From positions 186,001 to 250,000 of the forward strand of contig MKRJ01000014.1 of NCBI GenBank assembly GCA_001896885.1: a DNA stretch of 64,000 nucleotides, read 5' to 3'. The stretch is from Rhizobiales bacterium 65-79 (GTDB lineage: Bacteria > Pseudomonadota > Alphaproteobacteria > Rhizobiales > Rhizobiaceae). Both the position numbers and the translations under genes were made by a program. The first letter of the stretch is position 1. Each line of letters opens with the position of its first letter. Below the pieces are notes generated by a model that was given only the letters and a program-made list of their open reading frames with translations, had not been told where the DNA came from and did not search any database. This document shows, piece by piece, positions 35,443 through 44,375 of the stretch.

Positions 35443-36698
35443 CGAGCGCCAAAGTCCCCGGCTAAATTGTCCGCGACCTTGCGCGAAGTCCCGGCGGTCT
35501 TCGCCGTCTCGTCACGCACCAGCGTCCCCTGCTTCAGCCGGGTCTGGCCGTCGGTCACCACGCGCTCGCCGCTCTTCACGCCCTTGCTTACCGCGCTGTT
35601 ATCGCCGTGCACCAACGCTATTTCGACCGGCCGTTCCTCCACCTTGCTGTTCGGTCCGACGACATAGACGAAGGAACCTTTCTGGCCGGGCTGCACCGCG
35701 ACGGTCGGGATAGAGACCATCTTCGGCATGACGCCGGCATCTAGCACCACGTCGACGAACTGGCCGGGCCACAATGTCAGGTCCTGGTTGGGCATGCTCG
35801 CCTTGACCTGCACCGTCCCCGAAGCCTGGTCGACGGTGGAATCGACGAATTCGAGCTGGCCGGTCGCCAACGGCGTCTTGTCGCCGTCGCGATAAAGCCG
35901 GACCGGCGCCGGCGTGGCGGAGGCAAGCGCCTTTCTGAGCAGCGGCAGGTCGCTTTCCGGAAGGTTGAAGGTCACCTCCAGCGGGTCCATCTGGGTAATC
36001 GTCACCAGGGGCGAGGAATTTCCGTTGCCGTTGCCGGTGCTGACTAGATTGCCCTTGGTGATCTTGATGGCGCCGAGCCGCCCCGTGATCGGCGCCTTGA
36101 TGGTGGCGTAGCTCAGTTGCACCTTGTCCGCGTCGATCGTGGCCTCGTCCGCATTGACCGTGGCGGCGGCCGCCTTCGCCGCCGCGTCGGCCTGGTCGAA
36201 GGTCTGCTTGGTGCCGGCCTGACGTGCCATCAGGTCACGCGCCCGCGTCAGGTCTGCCTGGGCGCTGACGAGCAGCGCCTGGTCCTTGACGAGCGTCGCC
36301 TGATCCTTCGCGAGCTGGGCCTTGAGCGCCCGGTCATCGAGCGTGAAGAGCAGGTCGCCGGCCTTGACCATCTGGCCGTCCTTCACATGGACATCCACCA
36401 CCTGGCTGGAGATGCGCGCGCTGACGTCGACCACGGCGGGCGAGGAAACGAAGCCGATCGCATAACGGCGAATGGGAAAGTCGGCCGTGGTCGCCACCGC
36501 CGTCACCACGGCGACCCCACGCGGCTGGCTCGGGGCCGGCTTCGCGTCGGCTTCCGGTCCGCCGATCTTGGCCACTACGGACGACCAGCCGGAACCCAGC
36601 GCCTGCCTCAGCGGCGCTATCTTCTGGGGCGCGAAATACCAGAGCGCGCCCGCGGCGCACAGGACGATAAGGACAATTATTGCTGCGGCGCGGCGCAT
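35439..36698 (-). CDS. RND efflux periplasmic adaptor subunit
   Basis: About 419 residues. An N-terminal membrane anchor (AAAIIVLIVLCAAGALWYFAP), a biotinyl-lipoyl-like hairpin (GQMVKAGDLLFTLDDRALKAQLAKDQATL...), a long coiled-coil (QADLTRARDLMARQAGTKQTFDQADAAAKAAAATVNADEATI) and a beta-barrel, with YATIKAPITGRLGAIKITKGNLVSTG. It bridges permease and outer-membrane channel. ATG 36698 was chosen; a TTG two codons upstream is possible. The 460 bp upstream (36705-37167) hold no gene and contain AT-rich stretches that must carry the promoters of this operon and of the divergent oxygenase-like gene. No TetR-type regulator is adjacent. Confidence 0.9.
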   Translation of the reverse strand: MRRAAAIIVLIVLCAAGALWYFAPQKIAPLRQALGSGWSSVVAKIGGPEADAKPAPSQPRGVAVVTAVATTADFPIRRYAIGFVSSPAVVDVSARISSQVVDVHVKDGQMVKAGDLLFTLDDRALKAQLAKDQATLVKDQALLVSAQADLTRARDLMARQAGTKQTFDQADAAAKAAAATVNADEATIDADKVQLSYATIKAPITGRLGAIKITKGNLVSTGNGNGNSSPLVTITQMDPLEVTFNLPESDLPLLRKALASATPAPVRLYRDGDKTPLATGQLEFVDSTVDQASGTVQVKASMPNQDLTLWPGQFVDVVLDAGVMPKMVSIPTVAVQPGQKGSFVYVVGPNSKVEERPVEIALVHGDNSAVSKGVKSGERVVTDGQTRLKQGTLVRDETAKTAGTSRKVADNLAGDFGAR

Positions 36699-37167
36699 AA
36701 CCAAGAACTTTCATGGACCTCCGGTCATCCCGGAGGCGAGCGTCAATTTATCCAGGCGAGACACGCACGACGCATCCCTTCCGCGGCGCGCCTTTCCCCA
36801 AGATAGACAAATTTTCCGTCCGAAAAGTGAAAAATGCATCCATTACAGAGATTTAATACGGCTGCGAAGGCCGAGGCGCATGGCGGCTGCCGTTCGATTC
36901 CCGTTCCCCGGCAAGCGCGGCGGCCACGACGCCTCTCGTGCAAACGGCGAGCCTCGTCCCTTTATATAAGCTTTTGCCGTTATCTTTCCATAACTTGCCT
37001 CATCCTCTTCACTCGACATCGGATGAGGGCATCGGCCATCGCCATTTCCAATCCCTCGGTTGAAAAAGGAGGGGAAAGCGATATGGTTGGCCAAGGATGC
37101 GCCGTCCCGGCGACAAATTACCGGCAAGCCGCGCGAGGGTACCTCCATCGTGGCAATCGGAGGTGGA

Positions 37168-37923
37168 ATGTCCGCATTTGCTTATATTGAAGCCGACAGC
37201 CTAACGCGAAAGCTGATCGACCACGCCGTTTCGAGCATCGGCGCCGCCGATCGCTTCTCCCTGCCCTTCCCGCACATATTCTTCCGCGATTTCTTCCCGG
37301 CGGATTTTTATGCCGAGATGCTGAAATCGATCCCGACGGAAGGCTTCGACCAGCTGAACAGGGAAGGCACGCGCAAGGCGGTCCGCCTCTACGGCGACAA
37401 CATCGACAGGGTCGACCCGGAGTTGCGCGATCTCTGGCGGTCGGTGTCAGCCATGCTGACCTCGCGGGAAGTCGAGGACGCGATCCGCCGGCAGTTGCAC
37501 GAAGGCCTGGAGATCCGCGCAAAGGGCGACAAGGTCGCCGACGCGGAAGCGTTGAAGCTGGTCGCCCAGCCGGTGCTCTACCGGGACACCGACGGCTACC
37601 AGATCAAGCCGCATCCCGACGGCAGCAAGAAGGTCGTGACCATGCAGCTCTACTGCCCGGCCGACGAAAGCCAGCGCGATCTCGGAACGACGCTTTACAG
37701 GGCGTCGCTCAAAGGATTGATCAATGTCGGCTCCTACGGGCTGGAGCCGGTGAAGACGCTGCCGTTCCTGCCGAATGTCGGCTATGCCTTCGTCGTCTTG
37801 AAGGCCTATCACTCGCTCCTGAAGATGAGCTGGCATGGACGGCCGAAGGTCCATACGACCAGCGAGCATCCGCGCATCACGCTGCTCAATACCTTCTATG
37901 TGAAGGAAGGCGTGGGGTTCTGA
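37168..37923 (+). CDS. 2OG-Fe(II) oxygenase-like protein
   Basis: 251 residues from ATG 37168, which has GGAGG five bases upstream. The middle contains YQIKPHPDGSKKVVTMQLYCP, where H-x-D would supply two iron ligands, and SWHGRPKVHTTS further on could supply the distal histidine and the 2-oxoglutarate-binding residue. It resembles uncharacterised rhizobial proteins linked to polysaccharide or sugar-nucleotide gene sets, but nothing of this kind is adjacent here. Convergent with ilvH (71 bp between stops). Confidence 0.6.
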   Translation: MSAFAYIEADSLTRKLIDHAVSSIGAADRFSLPFPHIFFRDFFPADFYAEMLKSIPTEGFDQLNREGTRKAVRLYGDNIDRVDPELRDLWRSVSAMLTSREVEDAIRRQLHEGLEIRAKGDKVADAEALKLVAQPVLYRDTDGYQIKPHPDGSKKVVTMQLYCPADESQRDLGTTLYRASLKGLINVGSYGLEPVKTLPFLPNVGYAFVVLKAYHSLLKMSWHGRPKVHTTSEHPRITLLNTFYVKEGVGF

Positions 37924-37993
37924 CCGGCTGGCGGATCGCCGCCGTACGCACCGTCCGCCTGCCGAAGGATAAGCCGGGCGGCCGGACGGCGCG

Positions 37994-38566
37994 CTACATC
38001 CGCGCCGCGCCGCGATTCATGGAGGCGACGCCGGTGCGGCAGACCTCGACCAGCCCGAGCGGCTTCATGATGGATATGAACTGCTCGATCTTGGATACTC
38101 GGCCAGTGATCTCGAAGATGAAGTGCTCGGTGTTGGCGTCGATCACCTGGGCGCGGAAGGCGTCCGCGAGGCGAAGCGCCTCGACCCGGCTGTCGCCGGT
38201 GCCGGCGACCTTGACCATGGCAAGCTCGCGCTCCAGTGGACGCTCCTGCCCGCGCTCCCTCGCGACCACCGTGAGATCGACCACGCGATGGACGGGCACG
38301 ATGCGCTCGAGCTGGTGCTTGATCTGCTCCAGCACATGGGGGGTCCCGCGCGTGACGATGGTGATGCGCGAGAGGTGCGCCTCATGCTCGGTCTCCGAGA
38401 CGGTCAGGCTGTCGATGTTATAGCCGCGCCCGGAGAACAGCCCGATGACGCGGGCAAGCACGCCCGGCTCGTTGTCGACCAGCACGGAAAGGGTATGCGT
38501 CTCGGGCTGCTCCGTTTCCCGCGTGATGAAATAGGCGGAGCCGGTGGGTTGAAGGTGGGCGTTCAT
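37994..38566 (-). CDS. ilvH: acetolactate synthase small (regulatory) subunit
   Basis: 190 residues with an N-terminal ACT domain (HTLSVLVDNEPGVLARVIGLFSGRGYNIDSLTVSETE) and a C-terminal regulatory domain. It makes the large subunit active and sensitive to valine. It follows ilvI by 35 bp and shares its attenuator. The first step of valine, leucine and isoleucine synthesis. Confidence 0.95.
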   Translation of the reverse strand: MNAHLQPTGSAYFITRETEQPETHTLSVLVDNEPGVLARVIGLFSGRGYNIDSLTVSETEHEAHLSRITIVTRGTPHVLEQIKHQLERIVPVHRVVDLTVVARERGQERPLERELAMVKVAGTGDSRVEALRLADAFRAQVIDANTEHFIFEITGRVSKIEQFISIMKPLGLVEVCRTGVASMNRGAARM

Positions 38567-38601
38567 TCAGTTTTTCCTTTCGAGGGCGCGAACGCCGTTC
38601 C

Positions 38602-40389
38602 TCACACCAGTTCCCTGCCCTTGGCGTCGATGGCGTTGGCCACCGCCTCGTCGGTGGCTTCGTCGGGCAGGAGCATCTCGTTGTGCGCCTTGCCGGAGGG
38701 GATCATCGGGAAGCAGTTGGCGAGCGCGGCGACCCGGCAGTCGAACAGCACCGGCTTCTTCACCGAGATCATCTCGGCAATGGCGTCGTCCAGTTCGTCC
38801 GGCTTGTCGCATCGTATGCCGTGGCCGCCATAGGCCTCCGCCAGCTTGACGAAGTCCGGCATCGCCTCGGTATAGGAATGCGAGAGCCGGTTGCCGTGCA
38901 GCAATTGCTGCCACTGGCGCACCATGCCCATGTACTGGTTGTTGAGGATGAATATCTTGATCGGCGCCTCGTGCTGGACCGCGCTCGACATCTCCTGGAT
39001 CGTCATCTGAACGGAGGCGTCGCCGGCGATATCGATGACCAGCGCGTCGGGATGCGCGATCTGCACGCCGAGCGCGGCCGGCAGGCCGTAACCCATCGTG
39101 CCGAGACCACCCGATGTCATCCAGCGGTTCGGCTTCTCGAAGCCGTAGAACTGCGCCGCCCACATCTGGTGCTGGCCGACCTCGGTCGTGATGAACGTAT
39201 CCCTGTTCCTGGTCGCCTCGTAGAGCCGCTGGATGGCGAATTGCGGCATGATGACATCGCTGTTCGGCGAATAGGCGAAGCTGTCGCGCGCGCGCCAGCG
39301 AGCGATCTGCTCCCACCACGGATAGAGCGCCTTCTTGTCCGCCTTGGCAGTGGCCCGCCATAGCCGGACCATGTCCTCCAGCACGCGGCCGACATCGCCG
39401 ATGATCGGCACGTCGACATGGACGTTCTTGTTGATCGAGGATGGGTCGATGTCGATGTGGATCTTGCGCGAGTTCGGCGAAAAGGCGTCGATCCGGCCGG
39501 TGATGCGGTCGTCGAAGCGCGCGCCGATGCACAGCATCACGTCGCAATCGTGCATGGCCATGTTGGCCTCGTAGGAACCGTGCATGCCGAGCATGCCGAG
39601 CCAGTTCTTTCCCGAGGCCGGATAGGCGCCAAGCCCCATCAGCGTCGAGGTGATCGGGAACCCGGTGAGATCGACCAGCTCGCGCAAGAGATGGCTCGCC
39701 TCCGCACCGGAATTGACGACCCCACCGCCCGAATAGATGACCGGCCGCTTCGCCTGCGCCATCAGTTCCACAGCAGCCTTGATCGCCTCCATATCGCCGT
39801 CGAGCTTCGGATGATAGGAAACGCGCGGCGCCGTCTGCGGCGGCGTATAGATGCCCCTGGCGAACTGCACGTCCTTCGGCACGTCGACGACGACCGGACC
39901 CGGACGGCCCGTCGTGGCGACCACGAAAGCCTCGTGCAGGACGCCCGCGAGTTCGTTGACATCCTTCACCAGCCAATTGTGCTTGGTGCAGGGACGCGTG
40001 ATGCCGACCGTATCGCATTCCTGGAACGCGTCGGAGCCGATCAGCGCGGTCGGCACCTGGCCGGTGATGCAGACGATCGGAATGGAATCCATCAGGGCGT
40101 CCTGCAGCGGCGTGACGGCATTGGTGGCGCCGGGCCCGGAGGTGACCAGCATGACCCCCGCCTTGCCGGTCGAGCGGGCGTAGCCCTCGGCCGCATGGCC
40201 GGCGCCCTGTTCGTGCCGCACCAGGATGTGCCGGACGTCGTCCTGCTGGAAAAGCTCGTCATAGATCGGCAGGACCGCCCCGCCCGGATAGCCGAAGAGA
40301 TGCTTGACGCCGTTGTCGCGCAGCGCCTGCACCACCATTTCGGCGCCCGTCATCTCGCGCCGGCCGGTTTCGGTATGGTCTTTGTTCAT
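38602..40389 (-). CDS. ilvI: acetolactate synthase large subunit
   Basis: 595 residues. Thiamine diphosphate enzyme: the N-terminal GYPGGAVLPIYDEL, catalytic Glu region ILVRHEQGAGHAAEGYARSTGKAGV, FAD-binding centre and the C-terminal TPP motif GDASVQMTIQEMSSAVQHEAPIKIFILNN. It condenses two pyruvates, or pyruvate and 2-oxobutyrate. Upstream a leader peptide, pause hairpin and terminator form an attenuator, so expression should rise when charged Leu, Ile or Val tRNA is scarce. Confidence 0.96.
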   Translation of the reverse strand: MNKDHTETGRREMTGAEMVVQALRDNGVKHLFGYPGGAVLPIYDELFQQDDVRHILVRHEQGAGHAAEGYARSTGKAGVMLVTSGPGATNAVTPLQDALMDSIPIVCITGQVPTALIGSDAFQECDTVGITRPCTKHNWLVKDVNELAGVLHEAFVVATTGRPGPVVVDVPKDVQFARGIYTPPQTAPRVSYHPKLDGDMEAIKAAVELMAQAKRPVIYSGGGVVNSGAEASHLLRELVDLTGFPITSTLMGLGAYPASGKNWLGMLGMHGSYEANMAMHDCDVMLCIGARFDDRITGRIDAFSPNSRKIHIDIDPSSINKNVHVDVPIIGDVGRVLEDMVRLWRATAKADKKALYPWWEQIARWRARDSFAYSPNSDVIMPQFAIQRLYEATRNRDTFITTEVGQHQMWAAQFYGFEKPNRWMTSGGLGTMGYGLPAALGVQIAHPDALVIDIAGDASVQMTIQEMSSAVQHEAPIKIFILNNQYMGMVRQWQQLLHGNRLSHSYTEAMPDFVKLAEAYGGHGIRCDKPDELDDAIAEMISVKKPVLFDCRVAALANCFPMIPSGKAHNEMLLPDEATDEAVANAIDAKGRELV

Positions 40390-40456
40390 CGGATCGGTCC
40401 CGTATTTTCCGTGAGTTTCTCACGGCTTTTCTGCGTTTAGTCATGTTGCGGGCAAT

Positions 40457-40478
40457 AAAAAAGGCCCCCGAGGGAGCC
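40457..40478 (-). terminator. intrinsic terminator of the ilvI attenuator
   Basis: On the minus strand GGCTCCC, short loop, GGGGGCC followed by six T. It stands 33 bp after the leader-peptide stop codon and 67 bp before ilvI. Transcription should stop here when the ribosome finishes the leader peptide without delay. Confidence 0.85.
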
Positions 40479-40506
40479 TGTGTCTGCGCATGAGTGGCTG
40501 TCGCCC

Positions 40507-40521
40507 GGCGGTCACACCGCC
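40507..40521 (-). promoter_or_regulatory. pause hairpin of the ilvI attenuator
   Basis: GGCGGT, GTG, ACCGCC: a six-pair hairpin that overlaps the leader-peptide stop codon, the position expected for the 1:2 pause structure of an attenuator. Confidence 0.7.
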
Positions 40522-40562
40522 TTGCCCATGCGCCTGCGTACGAGAATGAGGGTCGTTTTCAT
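40512..40562 (-). CDS. ilvL: ilvIH leader peptide (16 residues)
   Basis: Too short for routine calling. It reads MKTTLILVRRRMGKAV and stops at a TGA inside the pause hairpin. The consecutive Leu-Ile-Leu-Val are the end products of the pathway, preceded by two Thr (precursor of Ile). Ribosome stalling at these codons would stop the terminator from forming. The promoter's expected start point is only about 3 bases before the ATG, so the message would be leaderless, like the trpL leader of Sinorhizobium. Confidence 0.85.
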   Translation of the reverse strand: MKTTLILVRRRMGKAV

Positions 40563-40571
40563 CGGCGCGAA

Positions 40572-40600
40572 CCATAAGGGCGGGCGCCCGGCGATGTCAA
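40572..40600 (-). promoter_or_regulatory. sigma-70 promoter of the ilvL-ilvI-ilvH operon
   Basis: TTGACA (perfect -35, minus strand 40600-40595), 17 bp, TTATGG (40577-40572). The TGA inside TTGACA is also the stop codon of the 98-residue gene upstream. The start site would be about 40565. Confidence 0.75.
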
Positions 40601-40893
40601 CGGCCTTTCTTGCGCCGCCGCCCGCGGCGTATCTCGGCGATGCGCTCCGTGTCCTCCACCTGCAGGTATCGGCCCCGCTCCAGGATCTCCAGCGTGTATT
40701 CCTCGTAAGTGAGGCCGAGCCTCTCCGCCCTCTCCTGCCGCATGAGCATGATCGCGGGCCCGCCGCGCGTGAACGCCTCCTTCCGGGCCGCACGCCACGC
40801 CAGGAAGACGAAGGCGTCGCCGTCGCCCCAGGGCGGCCCTTCGTAGTCCTCGATCGGCGGGCCGCCATTGTCGCCGATGCGCACCTTTCTCAT
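40597..40893 (-). CDS. hypothetical protein
   Basis: 98 residues: MRKVRIGDNGGPPIEDYEGPPWGDGDAFVFLAWRAARKEAF, then MRQERAERLGLTYEEYTLEILERGRYLQVEDTERIAEIRRGRRRKK. No family recognised. It overlaps the XRE-cupin gene by 4 bp (ATGA) and so is part of its operon. Its stop codon lies within the -35 box of the ilv promoter. Confidence 0.7.
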   Translation of the reverse strand: MRKVRIGDNGGPPIEDYEGPPWGDGDAFVFLAWRAARKEAFTRGGPAIMLMRQERAERLGLTYEEYTLEILERGRYLQVEDTERIAEIRRGRRRKKGR

Positions 40894-41456
40894 TGCCGCA
40901 TCACGACGACGAGATAGACCGCGTCGCCCGGCCCCGGCGCATGATAGGTGCAGTCCGCCGGCGCACCGAGCTTCAGGCAGTCGCCCGGAAAGAGGCGGTG
41001 CGTCGTTTCTCCCTCGATGAAGTCGAGCCGCCCTTCGATCAGCCAAATGTAATGGCGGACGAAGGTATAGGACGAAACGGGGAACGCCACAGACTTGCCC
41101 GCCGGCAGCGTGACGTGGACGAGGTCGGTCGGCACGTCCGATTGCGGCGAGACGTGACGGCGTATATAGCCCGTATCCGGGTCCCGCCATGTCGGCTGGT
41201 CCGCCGCGCGCAGCAACTGGCCGCCGTCCTGCTCGGCACGGGCGATGAGGCCGGAAAGCGTCAGCCCGAAAGCCGAGGCGATGCGCACGAGCGTTCCGGC
41301 GGTCGGGCTCGCCGCAGCACGCTCCACATTGCTCAGCATCGCCTTGGAGAGGCCGGAACGTCCCGCCAGTTCGGCGAGCGACCAACCGCGCGCCTCGCGC
41401 TCCTTCCTTATCCTGTGGGCGAGTGCCGCGCCCGATTCGTCAATTAAGCTGGACAT
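40890..41456 (-). CDS. XRE-cupin transcriptional regulator
   Basis: 188 residues. N-terminal HTH (LAHRIRKEREARGWSLAELAGRSGLSKAMLSNVERAAASPTAGTLVRIASAFG) and a C-terminal cupin (IWLIEGRLDFIEGETTHRLFPGDCLKLGAPADCTYHAPGPGDAVYLVV). The family senses small metabolites through the cupin; the target genes are not known. It is the first gene of a two-gene operon with the 98-residue protein. Confidence 0.85.
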   Translation of the reverse strand: MSSLIDESGAALAHRIRKEREARGWSLAELAGRSGLSKAMLSNVERAAASPTAGTLVRIASAFGLTLSGLIARAEQDGGQLLRAADQPTWRDPDTGYIRRHVSPQSDVPTDLVHVTLPAGKSVAFPVSSYTFVRHYIWLIEGRLDFIEGETTHRLFPGDCLKLGAPADCTYHAPGPGDAVYLVVVMRQ

Positions 41457-41602
41457 AAGTCCACTATAACGAACGACACGCGGATGAAAAGATTAGAAAT
41501 ACGGCTCGCGACTTAACCGCCGTTCAACCATCCTGCCGCACCTCCCCTTAACTCGCATCGGCTATTGTCTGCCGTCTAAACCATGATCGAGGGGCAAGGG
41601 GC

Positions 41603-43435
41603 ATGTTCGTGGAACAGAAGATCGTCGACGGCGAATCCACCAGCCAGGAGAGGCGCAATCCCCTACAGAACGACAAGCGTATTCTCGGGCGCGTGATCCA
41701 GTGCGACGGCTCCCGCGCGATGCTCGCGGCCTATGCCGATACCGAGGACGGCACCATCACCGCGCTATGGACGGTCGGCAAGCTCATCTCCATCAACCTC
41801 GGGGAAGTGCGCACCGTCGGCCTGGTCTACGCCATCGACAAGTCCGACCGCGCATGGAGCGAGGAGGGGCTGAACCAGATCGAAGTCGAGGTCGAACTGA
41901 TCGGCGAGGTCCGCGACGATCCGGAGACGGGGAAGGCTAAATTCGACCGCGGCGTAACCGTCTATCCGCATATCGGCGCGATGGCGCACAGCATCCGCTC
42001 GCAGGACCTTCATGCGGTCTATGACGTCTCCGGCCGGGATTCGGTGACCATCGGCAACCTTTCCCAGGACGAGACCATCCAGGCCCGCATTTCCATAAAC
42101 TCGACGCTCGACCGGCACTTCGCCGTGGTTGGCACCACGGGCGTCGGCAAGTCGACGGCGGTCTCGCTTCTGCTGCACAAGGTGATCGATATCCGGCCGG
42201 ACCTGCGCGTCATCATCATGGATCCACATAACGAATTCGCCCAGTGCTTCGGCGACAGGTCGATCCGGATCGACAGTTCGACGCTCGATCTGCCCTTCTG
42301 GCTGTTCCGCCTCGAGGAACTGGTCGAGGTGCTCTTCCGCGGGCGCGAGCCGGTGCCGGAGGAAGTGGATCTCCTGCGAGACATCATCCCGGTGGCGAAG
42401 CTCAACTACCGCAATGGCGGCGCCCATGTATCCGTGCGCCGGGGCGGCGATTCCTCCATCACGTCCGACACGCCCGTGCCCTATCGCATCACCGACCTTC
42501 TGAGACTGGTCGACGAACGCATGGGCCTTCTGGACAGCAAGCAGGAGCGCCCCTTCTACCGGGCGCTGCGGACGCGGCTGGAAGCAGCGATCAACGATCC
42601 GCGCTACCGCTTCATGTTCAATTCGCATCTGATCGAGGACACGATCCACACCACGATCGGGCGCATCTTCCGCGTCCCGCTGGAGGGTCGGCCGGTGACC
42701 TGTTTCGAAATGGCCGGAATGCCGTCGGAAGTGGTCAACGCCGTCTGCTCCGTGCTGGCGCGGCTCGCCTTCGATCTAACACTATGGAGCGCCGGCAAGC
42801 TGAAGCTCCTCGTCCTCTGCGAGGAAGCGCACCGCTACATGCCCGCCGACCCCAATCTCGGCTTCGCGCCGACGCGGCACGCCCTGTCGCGCATCGCCAA
42901 GGAAGGCCGCAAATACGGCTGCTATCTCGGCATCGTGACGCAGCGGCCCGGCGAGCTCGACCCGACCATCCTTTCGCAATGCTCGACCGTGTTCGCCATG
43001 CGGCTCGCCAACGAGCACGACCAGGAGATCATCCGGTCCGCCATCGCCGATTCATCGCAATCGGCGCTCTCCTTCCTCTCCTCCATGGGACAGCGCGAGG
43101 CGATCGCCTTCGGCGAAGGCGTGGCAACGACCATGCGCATGAAGTTCGAGCGCCTCGATGCCGCCCTGATCCCCGGCACGTACAAGGAGGAGCCGGTCCC
43201 CGAAGAGGCTTCCCCGGATGACGCGGTCGATCTCGCGATGATCGTCAAGAAGCTGCGCAATGTCACCGAACAGCGGCAGGCGACGACCGTGAACGGCGAA
43301 CTCGCTCCGCAGCAGGCCCAGGCCGGCGATCCGGGATACAGGAAGTCGCCTATCTCGGTTCCGGACGAACCGTCGGACTTCAACTACGGTCCGCGGCCCG
43401 GCGAGGCCGTCTGGCGCCGCCCCAACCGGTCGTAG
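41603..43435 (+). CDS. HerA/DUF87-type ATP-binding protein
   Basis: 610 residues. An N-terminal HAS-barrel (LGRVIQCDGSRAMLAAYADTEDG...LWTVGKLISI), Walker A VGTTGVGKSTAVS, Walker B LKLLVLCEEAHRYMP and the IAKEGRKYGCYLGIVTQRP motif of HerA/VirB4-like translocases. HerA-type proteins are hexameric DNA pumps that usually work with NurA nuclease, but no nurA or other partner gene is next to it. SD-like GGGGCAAGGGG lies before the ATG. Confidence 0.85.
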   Translation: MFVEQKIVDGESTSQERRNPLQNDKRILGRVIQCDGSRAMLAAYADTEDGTITALWTVGKLISINLGEVRTVGLVYAIDKSDRAWSEEGLNQIEVEVELIGEVRDDPETGKAKFDRGVTVYPHIGAMAHSIRSQDLHAVYDVSGRDSVTIGNLSQDETIQARISINSTLDRHFAVVGTTGVGKSTAVSLLLHKVIDIRPDLRVIIMDPHNEFAQCFGDRSIRIDSSTLDLPFWLFRLEELVEVLFRGREPVPEEVDLLRDIIPVAKLNYRNGGAHVSVRRGGDSSITSDTPVPYRITDLLRLVDERMGLLDSKQERPFYRALRTRLEAAINDPRYRFMFNSHLIEDTIHTTIGRIFRVPLEGRPVTCFEMAGMPSEVVNAVCSVLARLAFDLTLWSAGKLKLLVLCEEAHRYMPADPNLGFAPTRHALSRIAKEGRKYGCYLGIVTQRPGELDPTILSQCSTVFAMRLANEHDQEIIRSAIADSSQSALSFLSSMGQREAIAFGEGVATTMRMKFERLDAALIPGTYKEEPVPEEASPDDAVDLAMIVKKLRNVTEQRQATTVNGELAPQQAQAGDPGYRKSPISVPDEPSDFNYGPRPGEAVWRRPNRS

Positions 43436-43470
43436 CGACCTGACCGGGACAACCTTTTGAGGTTTCAAAT

Positions 43471-44262
43471 CTAAGCGCAAACCCGGTTGCGGCCGAGGCG
43501 CTTGGCCTCGTAGAGCATCTTGTCGGCGCGCCGGTAGAAATCGTCGGCGGATTCCCGTCCGTTCCACACCGCGATGCCGACGCTGGAGGTGACCTTCAGC
43601 CGGACATTTCCGCTCACCACGGCGAGATTTGAGATCGCCTTGCGGATGCGCTCGGCGAACTTCATCAACTGCACCTCGGTCATGTTCGGCGCGACCACCG
43701 CGAATTCCTCCCCGCCGAGCCGGGCGACGACGTCGTGGTAGCGGGTCATGTCCTTCAGGCAGGAAGCCACCTCGCGCAGCACCTTGTCGCCGACATCGTG
43801 GCCGTGATTGTCGTTCACCTGCTTGAAATGATCGAGGTCGAGGATCATCAGGCCCACCGGCTTGCCGATGCGGCGGAACTCCTGCAGGTATTCGCGCAGC
43901 GCGTCGTCGAAATAGCGCCGGTTCTGCGTGCCTGTGAGACCGTCGGTCAGCGCAGCATGCTCAAGCGTCTCGGAGCGCGCGCTGAGAGATTCCGTCATGG
44001 CGCGAAGCTTGCCCTCTTCCCTGACCTGGATGCGGATCAGCGGGTAGATGAAGAACATGCCGAAGAAGAGCGCGGTCGAGAGAAGAACACCGGTGGCGAA
44101 GAGAAGCTTGCTGAGATAGGCGATGCGGGCGAGGCTTTCGACGGCATAGAAAGAATCCGAGCCCGCCCTGAGCACGCTGTAGGCATGCAGGATCAGTCCC
44201 CCGGCCACAAGCACGAGGGCGACGAACACGAAGAATGCCGTCTCCGACTTATGGAAGCGCAT
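43471..44262 (-). CDS. diguanylate cyclase with two membrane helices
   Basis: 263 residues: two membrane helices (FFVFVALVLVAGGLILHAYS and YLSKLLFATGVLLSTALFFGMFFIYPL), a short coiled coil, then a GGDEF domain with active-site GGEEF (RLGGEEFAVVAP) and DLDHFKQVNDNHGHDVGD. An I-site arginine-x-x-aspartate is not obvious. Should make cyclic di-GMP, probably in answer to an envelope signal. Convergent with the HerA-like gene (35 bp). Confidence 0.9.
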   Translation of the reverse strand: MRFHKSETAFFVFVALVLVAGGLILHAYSVLRAGSDSFYAVESLARIAYLSKLLFATGVLLSTALFFGMFFIYPLIRIQVREEGKLRAMTESLSARSETLEHAALTDGLTGTQNRRYFDDALREYLQEFRRIGKPVGLMILDLDHFKQVNDNHGHDVGDKVLREVASCLKDMTRYHDVVARLGGEEFAVVAPNMTEVQLMKFAERIRKAISNLAVVSGNVRLKVTSSVGIAVWNGRESADDFYRRADKMLYEAKRLGRNRVCA

Positions 44263-44375
44263 TTCCTTCCCACGCCGATACCTGATTGCTTATGGCACGG
44301 ACCGCCTTACGCAAGGTTAATTACCACAACCACCGGATGAGCATGGCCGGGCCGAAGGCGCGGCCGGCGTGTGCG

